Assembly: GCF_042686175.1 (NCBI RefSeq)
Contig: NZ_JBHUOR010000033.1
Location: forward strand, 1 to 64,000
DNA from: Kurthia populi
GTDB lineage: Bacteria > Bacillota > Bacilli > Bacillales_A > Planococcaceae
Reading direction: 5' to 3'
DNA: 64,000 nt
Shown: piece after piece, positions 42,237-51,718 of the stretch
Layout: each line of letters opens with the position of its first letter
Numbering within the stretch: the stretch's first letter is position 1
Position numbers and translations under genes: made by a program
The notes under the pieces: model-generated
The model's input: only the letters and a program-made list of their open reading frames with translations
The model's database searches: none
Told to the model about the DNA's origin: nothing

Positions 42237-42812
42237 TCAAGCTTTCATAAATGTAATAGTACGTGCGCTCGAATCATAAAGCACCCATTCGCGGTTATCG
42301 ACAACAGAACCAACATTAATACCGTATTTCTTCTTTTCTAGTAGAATCGGCTCGCCAAATGTAAAAGATTGTGGCTTCTTTTTACGATATAGTACAGAGT
42401 CGTGACTATGGCCAAAAAAGACGAGCGTATCGTCTGGTAAATGCGTTGTGAGCGGCTGCCAATCTGCTGACCATTCGAATTGATGCCCATGAATGAGACG
42501 AGCGCCATCGATAGGCATGACAAGCGGTAAATGATTATATAAAGAAAGTCCGGTCGCGCGCATAATACGTTCTTCCTGATTGCCACGAATTGAGGGAAAT
42601 GTCAGCATTGATTCAAACTGTGTCGAATTCTCCTGTGCGTCAGTTAGTGGCAGTGGTGCTGTTAATGTCGCTACTTTTTTCTTGCCGATTTTGCATTCGT
42701 ATAAATCGCCCATACCAATAATGGTCGGTGTATCAGGAATCGTTTGAATTTGGTGGAAAACAGCTTGTAAATCGTCGATACTCGAATGAATATCACCAAT
42801 TAGGGCATATTT
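42237..42812 (-). CDS. Calcineurin-like metallophosphoesterase (PrpE/ApaH-like)
   Basis: 191 residues. Metal motifs in order: GDIHSSIDDL (D-x-H), GMGDLYE (GD), GNQEER in the place of GN-H-E, GHQFEW and GHSHDS (G-H-x-H). The size and opening (MKYALIGDIHSSIDDLQAVF) resemble diadenosine-tetraphosphate or protein phosphatases of the PrpE type, but the substrate is uncertain. The catalytic His of GNHE is replaced by Gln, which would lower phosphoesterase activity in the classical mechanism. The start is ATG 42812, 8 bases after GAGGT; a longer frame has no site. Confidence 0.8.
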   Translation of the reverse strand, partial: KYALIGDIHSSIDDLQAVFHQIQTIPDTPTIIGMGDLYECKIGKKKVATLTAPLPLTDAQENSTQFESMLTFPSIRGNQEERIMRATGLSLYNHLPLVMPIDGARLIHGHQFEWSADWQPLTTHLPDDTLVFFGHSHDSVLYRKKKPQSFTFGEPILLEKKKYGINVGSVVDNREWVLYDSSARTITFMKA

Positions 42813-42929
42813 CATGTAAAAAGACCTCGCTTTTAAAAAATAGTAATTAAATTGTATCATAACAGCTACTTTAAAGAGCTAGTTTTGTATGTCATTTATG
42901 CTATGATAAACGATAGATAGGGGTTGTGA

Positions 42930-44279
42930 ATGATGAAAAAGACACGAACAATGGCCGTCGTATTGACAGCGGTTTTAGCGACAACCTCGCTCTATCCAGT
43001 AGCGAGTGACGCCAAAACGTCGACACAATTAACAGCCGATAAAAAAGAAATTGATGTACAAATTAAAGCGTTAGAACAAGAAATGACGACGATGACACAA
43101 CAATTCGATACATATGTCGCGCAGTATGACGCATTGCAAGAAGAATTACTTGATTCAGAGGCGGATATTGCGGTGACGAAAGAAGAGTTAAGTGACCGCC
43201 AACAAATTATTGCCAAGCGTATGAAAGCGTATCAGGCACAGGATTCGACCTTTAGTCCATACGTAGAAGCCTTTCTTGGCGCCGATAGCTTTACAGACCT
43301 TGTGACACGTACATTGTCCGTAAAAAAAATTATTGATGCCGATGAAGCGATGCGTATAGAACAGCATGCACAATCATCAACCTTTAAAAAACAGCATACC
43401 GCATTAGTAAAAAAAGAGAAAGAACTTGAGCGGCAATTTCAAATGATGCAACAGCAATACGAGGAAATGACGGTGAAGCGTGCGGAAAATAAGGCAGCAT
43501 CACTGGCATTAAAAGAAAAAATTGCGACAAAAAAAGAAAAAGAAAAGCTGGCGAAAAAGCAAAAAAAGGCCGCAAAACAAGCGGCAAAATTAAAGCAAAT
43601 GCAACAGCAACAGCAGGAAGCGATTGAAAAAGCGCAAGCGGAAGCAGCAGCACAGGAAAAAGCGCAAGCAGAGGCTGCCGCAGCGGCACAGCAACAAGCG
43701 CGTACGGTAACAACTGACAATACGGACGTAGCGACTGCGACGGACACAACGGAAACTGCAGATGCGACAAAGACAACAGATACAAAAGCGGCTGCAGACA
43801 CAACAATCAATACAGCAACAGTTTCCACTGAAGGCGGCAATGCTGGTAATACGAATTTTGGCGCCAAAACAACCGATGCCGATCAGCAAACGCCAACAGT
43901 TGAAGGCAGTGCAACGGCAAAGGGGATTATTGCAGAGGCGAGTAAATATATGGGTACAGCGTATGTTTGGGGCGGAAATAAGCCATCCACAGGCTTTGAC
44001 TGCTCGGGCTTAACGAGCTGGTCCTTTAAAGAAAACGGCGTTACGATTCCACGTACGGCTGCACAACAATATGCTGCTTCGACAAAAATTAGCGCATCTG
44101 AAGCGAAAGCTGGTGATTTAGTATTCTTTAGCTATGGTAAAGGTGTCGCACATGTCGGGATTTATTTAGGCGATGGGCGGATGCTAAACTCGCAAAATCG
44201 TGGTGTTACAATTGATAAATTGGCTGGGCACTGGAGTCAATATATTGTTGGCTATGGTCGATTTGCTGGGGTGAATTAA
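42930..44279 (+). CDS. CwlO-like NlpC/P60 peptidoglycan hydrolase
   Basis: 449 residues. Signal peptide (about 1-28, ending ASDA-K), a long coiled coil (about 33-235, charged and Gln/Ala rich), a Thr/Ala/Asp-rich linker (about 240-325), and a C-terminal NlpC/P60 domain with catalytic Cys358 (GFDCSGLTSW), His in GVAHVGIYLG and a third polar residue further on. This architecture matches CwlO D,L-endopeptidases that cut DAP-type stem peptides during elongation, where the coiled coil mediates FtsEX control. Two adjacent ATGs (42930, 42933) follow AGGGG. Confidence 0.92.
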   Translation: MMKKTRTMAVVLTAVLATTSLYPVASDAKTSTQLTADKKEIDVQIKALEQEMTTMTQQFDTYVAQYDALQEELLDSEADIAVTKEELSDRQQIIAKRMKAYQAQDSTFSPYVEAFLGADSFTDLVTRTLSVKKIIDADEAMRIEQHAQSSTFKKQHTALVKKEKELERQFQMMQQQYEEMTVKRAENKAASLALKEKIATKKEKEKLAKKQKKAAKQAAKLKQMQQQQQEAIEKAQAEAAAQEKAQAEAAAAAQQQARTVTTDNTDVATATDTTETADATKTTDTKAAADTTINTATVSTEGGNAGNTNFGAKTTDADQQTPTVEGSATAKGIIAEASKYMGTAYVWGGNKPSTGFDCSGLTSWSFKENGVTIPRTAAQQYAASTKISASEAKAGDLVFFSYGKGVAHVGIYLGDGRMLNSQNRGVTIDKLAGHWSQYIVGYGRFAGVN

Positions 44280-44283
44280 CATG

Positions 44284-44328
44284 AAAAAAGATGGAATGTA
44301 TGCAAACGTGTACGTTTCATCTTTTTTT
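44284..44328 (+). terminator. Rho-independent terminator
   Basis: AAAAAAGATG(G)AA.GTA pairs with TAC.TT(T)CATCTTTTTT. Confidence 0.8.
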
Positions 44329-44390
44329 GATTGAAAGTCAGTTATTACTAGCGTACGATGAAGAAAGGATTTTTACTAAGGAGGGGTACT

Positions 44391-45548
44391 GTGAGAGGAT
44401 TTAATCCACTAATTTGGCTTGTGTTATCGAATTTATTAATCGTTTTTTTAGGTATTGGCTTAATTGTACCGGTCATGCCGACGTTAATGAATGAAATGGG
44501 CTTGAGCGGCGCTACAATGGGCTATTTAATGTCCGCATTTTCGATCACACAATTAATCTTTTCACCACTTGCGGGGCGCTGGATTGATCGCTATGGACGT
44601 AAGAAATTAATCGTTATCGGCATGATTATTTTTGGCTTCTCAGAATTGCTGTTTGCCGTCGGAACACATGTTGGTGTTTTATATGCGGCACGATTTATTG
44701 GCGGAATCAGTGCAGCTTTTATTATGCCTGCAGTTACCGCCTATGTTGCGGACATTACGACGATTGAACAGCGCTCAAAAGCAATGGGACTCGTTTCAGC
44801 TGTCATTAATACCGGTTTTATTTTAGGGCCAGGCATTGGCGGGTTCCTAGCGCAAATTGATACACGCATGCCATTTTATGTAGCCGCGGCACTTGGTTTT
44901 GTCGGGGCAGTAGGTTCCTTATTCGCCTTAAAGGAAAGCAATTATGTGGCAAGTGAAAAACAAGCGAATGGCAATACACAGCAATGGAAAAAACTTTTAT
45001 TACCATCTTTTGCGATTCCCTTTGTCGTTATTTTTATTTCCTCGTTTGGCCTCGCAACCTATGAAACCGTGTACGGATTATTTTTAGATCATCAACTAAA
45101 TTACTCAGCCGGAGATATTGCGACATTGCTAACCGTAAGTGGGATTGTCGGAGCGGTATTCCAGCTATTTTTATTTGATGGCTTAACACGTAAAATGGGC
45201 GAAATCAATTTGATTCGTGTCAGCATGCTTATTGCAGCGCTCTTTATGATTTTTATGATTAAATCCAATTCCTATGCGGTTATTTTCTTCGTTACAATTG
45301 TTGTATTTTTAACATTTGATTTAATTCGTCCAGCACTGACGACGTATTTATCTAAAATTGCTGGTAATGAACAAGGCTTTGTTGGTGGCATGAACTCCAT
45401 GTTTACGAGTATCGGTAATATTGCGGGACCTGCTATAGCCGGCATTTTATTTGATATGGAAGTACATTTACCGTATTATTTTGCGATGATTGTGCTAGGT
45501 CTAAGCTTTATGATTACACTTGCATGGAAAAAACCAAAAGAGCTATAA
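44391..45548 (+). CDS. MFS multidrug-type exporter (DHA1, 12 TM)
   Basis: 385 residues with twelve hydrophobic helices. The loop 2-3 motif GRWIDRYGRKKLIVIG and the antiporter motif C region (VINTGFILGPGIGGFLAQ) place it among proton-drug antiporters of the DHA1/TetA-Bmr type. The substrate cannot be told. The start is GTG 44391, 6 bases after AAGGAGG; an upstream ATG (44358) has no site. It is convergent with the EAL gene across a shared terminator. Confidence 0.88.
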   Translation: MRGFNPLIWLVLSNLLIVFLGIGLIVPVMPTLMNEMGLSGATMGYLMSAFSITQLIFSPLAGRWIDRYGRKKLIVIGMIIFGFSELLFAVGTHVGVLYAARFIGGISAAFIMPAVTAYVADITTIEQRSKAMGLVSAVINTGFILGPGIGGFLAQIDTRMPFYVAAALGFVGAVGSLFALKESNYVASEKQANGNTQQWKKLLLPSFAIPFVVIFISSFGLATYETVYGLFLDHQLNYSAGDIATLLTVSGIVGAVFQLFLFDGLTRKMGEINLIRVSMLIAALFMIFMIKSNSYAVIFFVTIVVFLTFDLIRPALTTYLSKIAGNEQGFVGGMNSMFTSIGNIAGPAIAGILFDMEVHLPYYFAMIVLGLSFMITLAWKKPKEL

Positions 45549-45594
45549 CATTCAAAAAGCCGGAATTGTCATGACGATTCCGGCTTTTTGAATG
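45549..45594. terminator. Bidirectional terminator, long perfect stem
   Basis: CATTCAAAAAGCCGGAAT and ATTCCGGCTTTTTGAATG are perfect inverted arms around GTCATGAC, itself palindromic. It serves the convergent MFS and EAL genes. Confidence 0.92.
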
Positions 45595-47674
45595 TTAATA
45601 TACGAATTGTTCATGAAACTGCTTATGCCAAATTTGCAATGCTTCAAGCGGCAAGGGCTTTGAATAGTAGTAGCCTTGAATAATGGGGTTTTCACAATTT
45701 TTCAGTAAATAATTAATTTGTTCATTCATCTCCACACCCTCGATAATCAAATGAACATTTAATGACTCCGCAAGCTGAATCATCGATTGTAAAATCAATG
45801 TGTCTTTTTCACATGTAGGTACATCATTAATAAAGGCTTTATCGATTTTTAACGTTGTAATTGGAATACGTTTTAAATAAGCGAGAGATGACACCCCTGT
45901 ACCAAAATCATCGAGTGCCACTGAAAAGCCAAGCGTGCGATACATTGTCACGATATCTTCAGCTTTATCGATTTCACGAATGAAACTCGTTTCCGTAATT
46001 TCAAGCTCGATTTGCACAGGTGGAATATTGTAAAGTGCTGTCATCGTCAAAAGCGTTTCTTTTAGACGCGGTGATGTTAAGTACGGTCCGGGAATGTTAA
46101 TGGCAACTTGTTGAGGAATGAACTGTTCCGTGACAGGCTGACTTAACATACGACAAACTTCTTCAATAATCCAATCGGTCAAATAAAATAGTTTATGATT
46201 AGCTTCTAAAATCGGTAAGAAAATAGTTGGCGCTAGCATGCCATAAACAGGATGCTGCCAACGAATTAATGCCTCAACACCAATAATTTGATTTGTTTTG
46301 GCTAATACTTTTGGTTGGTAGACAAGGAAGATTTCGTTATTTTTCAGTGCATCATCTAAACCTTCTACTAGCTGCGTCGTAAAATTACGCGTATGCAATC
46401 GATGGTCATAATTGACGATGTGGAAATTTTTATGTGACGTGGTTGGATGCTCCATTGCGGCTTGCACATTTAAAAACATCCGCTCATAAGACTCATTATG
46501 CTCGTTTAGTGCAATGGTTGCGGTACCCGTAATTTTAAACTCATGTTTACCAAGGAATAGAGGCTTTTGCAAACGACGTTGAATGACTTCTAAATGCTGT
46601 TTTAATTCAATGGCTGCCTGATGATCCTTCGCGATAAAAATAAAGGATTGATCATCGATACGGTATAGCTTCGTATAAGGTGGCATACTATCCTTTAATT
46701 TTTTTGAAATTAATAGTAAGAGCTCATCTTCTAATTCGTAATTAAATTCATGATGGAAGCTTAATAAATTCGGGAATTTGATAAGTGCAATGGCATAAAT
46801 TATGCCATTTGCCTTTTACTTTTTTTAAGAAATGGCGCCGATTTGGCAAATGCGTCAGCGTATCAAAATAAATGAAACGACGCTCCAAATTACGGTCGAC
46901 AATACTTGCTGCTAATAATAAAGAAAAAATAATCGTTAAGCTGGCAATAATGGCGATAATCATAAATTGCATATCTTGTGTGTGTGATATCACATTCATT
47001 GGCTCAGATGATGTACGTACGAAATGGACGCTTGCCATACCGATGTAATGTGCCGCCGATGTTGCACAGCCTAGCAAAAGAGCTGTTATAAATTTTGAAA
47101 CCATACTAGATAAAGGTTTTTTAGCTACATTATGTAAAATAAAGATGGCTAAAATTGAAATTCCTACAGCTGCTATAACTGATAGAATCACAAGCCATAA
47201 TGTGTACTGCATGATTACAGGGTGTGTAGGTGTCATCGCTGCCATTCCAAGGTAATGCATGGCGATAATGCCAAGGCCCATAAAAAAGCCGCCCATAAGC
47301 AACATACGCGTGTTTGTTCGTGGCTGATTCGCTACATAAAAAGCTAAAAACGATGCAATAAATGCAGGAATCATTGATGCAATTGTTAGCGGATAGTTAT
47401 GATGAATCGTAATCGGTAATTGTAAAGTGGTCATACCGATAAAATGCATGGCCCAAATGCCGAGCCCCATCGCGATACTTGCCATGATGAGCCAGGCAGT
47501 AGGATTAATTAAGCTGTTCTTCCCAAGCCGTTGACTAAGTGACACAGCGGTATAAGAGGCGATGCAGGATGTTAAAATTGATAGTAAAACGATCAGAATC
47601 GCATAGTGTTGCTGGATCTCTACTAATGCGTTATTCGCATGAAAACACAAGTTGATCGTCTCCATTCTTTCCAT
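45595..47674 (-). pseudogene. MHYT-GGDEF-EAL cyclic-di-GMP phosphodiesterase, frameshifted
   Basis: Two frames make one protein of about 690 residues. The first (47674-46748) has the seven-helix MHYT sensor with MHFIGM, MHYLGM and AHYIGM, then the GGDEF start FDTLTHLPNRRHFLKKV. The second supplies GIIYAIALIKFPNLLSFHHEF..., a degenerate GGDEF signature (RIDDQSF) and a well-kept EAL domain (VEALIRWQHP, LEITETS, DDFGTGVSSLAYL, KIDKAFI, IIEGVE, QGYYYSKPL). The frame changes around 46803-46830, within or beside short A runs, by a net +1 base. If intact, it would degrade c-di-GMP in response to a membrane signal (MHYT domains are proposed to bind copper and sense gases). It may be a true lesion, phase variation or a sequencing error. 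Confidence 0.85.
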
Positions 47675-47923
47675 AAGTTCAAATTTATCTTTTCTTAAAT
47701 ACCCTCTTTTTAGTAAAATACTCCCTTTTGACAGAAAAAAATAAAGTTTAAAAAAACGAATAATTTAGAATTTTAAGTGATTTTTTCCTAAATGATGTAT
47801 AGGAACAGTATATAACCAAAATGATTCGGTTTACATACATTGCATTAAAAAAATATATTGCGAAAACAGAAAAAACAACCAATAAATGGTATTAAATATA
47901 ATTAAAGGTATAGAAGAAAAGTA

Positions 47924-47951
47924 TTGCCTTTTTATGCAAGTTCCTTATAAA
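47924..47951 (+). promoter_or_regulatory. Promoter of the oligopeptide ABC operon
   Basis: TTGCCT (47924-47929) and TATAAA (47946-47951) with a 16-base spacer, 50 bases before the first gene. The rest of the 326-base gap from 47675 is AT-rich and shows nothing else. Confidence 0.6.
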
Positions 47952-48000
47952 ATAGTGGAAAATAGTTTTTTGTCAAAACACAGAAAGGAGAGAATATGCA

Positions 48001-49008
48001 TTGAAAAGAGAATTATTGCGTGTAAGTGAGCTTGAAACGACTTTTTTTACGGATGATGGACCAGTGCAAGCTGTTGATGGCGTATCATTTTCTCTCTATG
48101 AGGGGGAGATTCTAGGCGTTGTTGGAGAATCTGGCTGTGGGAAAAGTGTCACATCTTTATCGATTATGGGACTAATTCCATCGCCACCTGGTAAAATAAC
48201 AGGCGGTGAAATTGTATACAAGGACCAAGATTTAACAACATTTTCTCAAAAAGAATTCCGAAAAATTCGCGGGAAAGATATCGCGATGATTTTTCAAGAG
48301 CCGATGACCTCACTGAATCCATTATTTACAATTGGCAGTCAGCTTACCGAAGCCATTTCCATTCACAATAAAGAGTGGTCGAAAAAGCAAATTCGTGCGC
48401 GTGCCATTGAGATGATGAAACTTGTTGGACTACCGCGAGCAGAAGAATTATTTAAAGATTATCCACATCAATTATCAGGTGGTATGCGGCAACGTGTCAT
48501 GATTGCGATGGCACTTGTGTGTGACCCGGCGATTTTAATTGCAGATGAACCAACAACAGCGCTTGATGTAACGATTCAAGCGCAAATTTTAGCGTTGATG
48601 AAAGATTTAAACCGTCGTTTGAATACAGCCGTCATGATGATTACGCATGACCTCGGTGTCGTAGCGGAAACATGCGAGCGTGTGGTCGTGATGTACGGTG
48701 GCAAAATTGTCGAAGAAGGACTTGTCGATGAGATTTTTAAAAATCCACAACATCCGTACACAAAAGGTTTAATTCAATCGATTCCAGATATGCGCTATAA
48801 AAAGCAACGTCTTTATGCGATTCCAGGGAATGTACCAAAACCAGGTTCTGTGACGCAGGGTTGTCGATTTGCGGAGCGCTGTGAGTTTGCTTTTGAGCGC
48901 TGCCGTTTAGAAGAGCCCATGTTATACGTCGTGTCGCCAGAGCATAAATCACGCTGCTTTTTAACGGAGGAGGTGGTAGCGGATGAACGAGCCGTTATTG
49001 AAAGTTGA
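48001..49008 (+). CDS. Oligopeptide/dipeptide ABC transporter ATPase (DppD/OppD-like)
   Basis: 335 residues. Walker A GESGCGKSV, signature LSGGMRQRV, Walker B ILIADEPTTALD and the switch His (MITHDLG) are complete. The C-terminal oligopeptide/dipeptide extension with its Cys cluster (GCRFAERCEFAFERC), an iron-sulfur-like motif of Opp/Dpp ATPases, is present. It energises import of peptides. The TTG start at 48001 follows GGAG by about 9 bases. The gene overlaps the next by 26 bases, as is usual in this operon type. Confidence 0.95.
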   Translation: MKRELLRVSELETTFFTDDGPVQAVDGVSFSLYEGEILGVVGESGCGKSVTSLSIMGLIPSPPGKITGGEIVYKDQDLTTFSQKEFRKIRGKDIAMIFQEPMTSLNPLFTIGSQLTEAISIHNKEWSKKQIRARAIEMMKLVGLPRAEELFKDYPHQLSGGMRQRVMIAMALVCDPAILIADEPTTALDVTIQAQILALMKDLNRRLNTAVMMITHDLGVVAETCERVVVMYGGKIVEEGLVDEIFKNPQHPYTKGLIQSIPDMRYKKQRLYAIPGNVPKPGSVTQGCRFAERCEFAFERCRLEEPMLYVVSPEHKSRCFLTEEVVADERAVIES

Positions 49009-49984
49009 AGGATTAAAAAAGTATTTTCCGGTTCAGGCAGGGGTTATTACACATACAGTTGGGCATGTAAAGGCTGTTGATGATGTGTCCTTTGAAGTAT
49101 ATGAAGGTGAAACGCTTGGTATTGTCGGCGAATCAGGATGCGGGAAATCAACGACCGGACGTATGTTAATGCGTTTATTAGAGCCGACAGAAGGCAATAT
49201 TACTTTTTCAGGGCATAAAATTTCAGAATTATCCAACAAAGAACTACGTGCAGTGCGCCGCGACATTCAAATGGTATTCCAGGACCCGTATGCGTCGCTT
49301 AATCCACGTCATACCATTGGCAAGATTTTAGAGGAGCCGCTTATTGTCCACGGTATTGGCAATGCGAAGGAGCGCAAAGAACGTGTAATGTCACTGCTCA
49401 ATATCGTTGGACTAAGTGATTTTCACGCCAAGCGTTACCCGCACCAATTCTCAGGTGGGCAACGTCAGCGCGTCGGCATTGCACGGGCGCTAATGACAAA
49501 TCCAAAGCTTGTTATCGCCGATGAACCTGTATCGGCACTCGATGTATCTGTGCAGGCGCAGGTGTTAAATCTGATGCAAGATTTACAGCGGGAGTTTAAG
49601 CTGACGTATATTTTTATTGCTCATGATTTAGGTGTTGTGCGTCATATTAGCAATCGTGTCGGTGTGATGTATTTAGGGCATATTGTCGAGCTAGCAGATA
49701 GCGAAAGCTTATACGAGGAGCCACTTCATCCGTATACACAGGCACTTCTTTCTGCTGTGCCGATTCCGGACCCGGATTTTAAACGAGAGGCAGAGCTCAT
49801 TAAAGGCGATATCCCAAGTCCATCCAATCCGCCAAGCGGCTGCACATTCCATACGCGCTGTCCGCATAAAATGGCTGTTTGTTCACAGCAAGTACCCGTC
49901 TTTAATGAAATCAAACCAGGTCATTCTGTGGCGTGCCATCTTTATGATGAAGCACATCGCAATGATATAAAACAATCGAATTAA
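48983..49984 (+). CDS. Oligopeptide/dipeptide ABC transporter ATPase (DppF/OppF-like)
   Basis: 333 residues. Walker A GESGCGKSTTGR, signature FSGGQRQRVGIARAL, Walker B LVIADEPVSALD, switch His AHDLGVV, and the C-terminal extension with CTFHTRCPHKMAVC. It pairs with the preceding ATPase. GGAGGAGG precedes ATG 48983. Confidence 0.95.
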   Translation: MNEPLLKVEGLKKYFPVQAGVITHTVGHVKAVDDVSFEVYEGETLGIVGESGCGKSTTGRMLMRLLEPTEGNITFSGHKISELSNKELRAVRRDIQMVFQDPYASLNPRHTIGKILEEPLIVHGIGNAKERKERVMSLLNIVGLSDFHAKRYPHQFSGGQRQRVGIARALMTNPKLVIADEPVSALDVSVQAQVLNLMQDLQREFKLTYIFIAHDLGVVRHISNRVGVMYLGHIVELADSESLYEEPLHPYTQALLSAVPIPDPDFKREAELIKGDIPSPSNPPSGCTFHTRCPHKMAVCSQQVPVFNEIKPGHSVACHLYDEAHRNDIKQSN

Positions 49985-49995
49985 GGGGGATTTTT

Positions 49996-51603
49996 ATGAA
50001 GAAAAAAAGGTTACTCGTTGTATTAGTCGCGATGCTTGTTTCAATCGTATTAGCTGCATGTGGCGGCTCTGGTGAAAAATCATCAGATGGTGATTCAAAC
50101 AAAGGCGACAGTGAGGGCGGCGGCACATTGATCTTTGGTCGTGGCGGCGACTCTGTGTCACTTGACCCAATTACGGTAACAGATGGGGAATCATTCGCCG
50201 TAACACAAAATATTTTTGAAACGCTTATCCGCTTTGGTGAGCAAGATACAACACTGCAACCAGGCTTAGCAAAAGAGTGGAAAGTATCAGATGATGGGTT
50301 AGAATACACATTCACATTACAAGAAGGTGTGAAATTCCATGACGGTACCGACTTCAATGCCGATGCAGTGGTGAAAAACTTTGAACGCTGGATGACAGGT
50401 GATGCAGAAAAATTTCCTTACTTCCAATCAATGTTTGGTGGCTTTGAAGGTGAAGATGCCGCTGTTATTAAAGAAGTAAAAGCAGATGGCGACACAACAG
50501 TTGTGATTACATTAAACAATCCACAAGCACCATTTCTTAAAAACTTAGCGATGAGCCCATTCGGCATGGCATCACCAACAGCATTCGATAAAGCAGGCGA
50601 CAAATTTGGTGATAATCCAGTTGGTACGGGTCCGTTCAAATTCGTATCATGGAAACGTAATGATAGCGTAACGGTTGAGAAAAATGCAGATTACTGGAAA
50701 GAAGGCTTACCAAAAGTAGATAAAGTCGTCTTCAAATCAATTCCAGATAACTCAACACGTTTAAATGCGTTAAAAACAGGTGAAATCGATTTAGCGACAG
50801 GCATTAGCCCGTCAGATTCAGCAAGCATTGAAGCAGATAGCAACTTACAATTAATCGAACGTCCGTCATTAAATGTTGGTTACTTAGGTATGACGGTAAC
50901 ACGTAAGCCATTTGATGATAAACGTGTACGTCAAGCTGTAAACTACGCAATTGATAAAGAAGCGCTTGTGAAGGCATTCTACGAAGGCAAAGCAGATGTG
51001 GCATCAAACCCAATGCCACCAGCAGTATCAGGCTTTAACAAAGACATTTCAGCATACCCATACGATCCAGAAAAAGCGAAAGCATTATTAAAAGAAGCGG
51101 GCTATGATGGCAAAGAAATCGAATTATGGGCAATGCCAGTACCACGTCCATACATGCCAGATGGTCAAAAAATTGCAGAAGCAATCCAAAAGAACTTAGA
51201 TGATGTTGGCATCAAGTCAAAAATCGTAACGTATGAGTGGGCTACGTATCTTGATAAAGCAGCAAAAGGAGAAGCAGATGCATTCCTATTAGGTTGGACA
51301 GGGGATAACGGCGATGCGGATAACTTCCTGTACACATTATTAGATGAATCAAATATCGGTAGCAATAACTACACGTACTTCAAAAACTCAGAAACACATA
51401 AATTATTATTAAAAGCACAAAAAGAAACAGATGAAGACAAACGTAATGCATTATACGAAAAAGCGCAAAAAATCATTCATGAGGAAGCGCCTTGGGTACC
51501 ACTTGCTTATTCAACACCAATTTTAGCAGGTAAGAGCACAATCAAAAACTTCAAGCCGCATCCAACAGGCTCAGATATTTTTGACACAATTGAAGTGAAT
51601 TAA
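49996..51603 (+). CDS. Peptide-binding lipoprotein (SBP family 5)
   Basis: 535 residues. Lipobox LAAC (modified Cys22), a Ser/Gly/Asp linker, and an OppA/DppA-type domain (TLIFGRGGDSVSLDPITVTDGESFAVTQNIFETLIRFG, LAKEWKVSDDGLEYTFTLQEGVKFHDGT, VGTGPFKFVSWKRNDSV). The last segment is the SBP_bac_5 signature. It captures substrate outside the membrane and delivers it to the permeases. Short peptides are most likely, though glutathione and nickel binders share the fold. AAGGGGGA precedes ATG 49996. Confidence 0.95.
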   Translation: MKKKRLLVVLVAMLVSIVLAACGGSGEKSSDGDSNKGDSEGGGTLIFGRGGDSVSLDPITVTDGESFAVTQNIFETLIRFGEQDTTLQPGLAKEWKVSDDGLEYTFTLQEGVKFHDGTDFNADAVVKNFERWMTGDAEKFPYFQSMFGGFEGEDAAVIKEVKADGDTTVVITLNNPQAPFLKNLAMSPFGMASPTAFDKAGDKFGDNPVGTGPFKFVSWKRNDSVTVEKNADYWKEGLPKVDKVVFKSIPDNSTRLNALKTGEIDLATGISPSDSASIEADSNLQLIERPSLNVGYLGMTVTRKPFDDKRVRQAVNYAIDKEALVKAFYEGKADVASNPMPPAVSGFNKDISAYPYDPEKAKALLKEAGYDGKEIELWAMPVPRPYMPDGQKIAEAIQKNLDDVGIKSKIVTYEWATYLDKAAKGEADAFLLGWTGDNGDADNFLYTLLDESNIGSNNYTYFKNSETHKLLLKAQKETDEDKRNALYEKAQKIIHEEAPWVPLAYSTPILAGKSTIKNFKPHPTGSDIFDTIEVN

Positions 51604-51645
51604 TCCTTAGGGGGTGTCCTACAGTGCCGGCCTTTACAGTGAGTT

Positions 51646-51690
51646 GATGCCTTGCATCGAACAGCTTGTAAATGCATCGCGTAAGGCATC
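51646..51690 (+). promoter_or_regulatory. Intercistronic hairpin after the binding-protein gene
   Basis: GATGCCTT (51646-51653) pairs with AAGGCATC (51683-51690), with an inner GCAT/ATGC stem. There is no T run, so it is more likely an RNA-stabilising or processing structure that raises binding-protein mRNA over permease mRNA than a full terminator. Confidence 0.6.
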
Positions 51691-51718
51691 CTCTTTCAAA
51701 TGAGAGAGGTGACGGCCA

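Noticed and set aside
43439..43889. Cys/Ala-rich minus-strand frames opposite the CwlO-like gene
   Set aside because: They mirror the Gln/Ala/Lys coiled-coil codons on the other strand and have no ribosome binding site.
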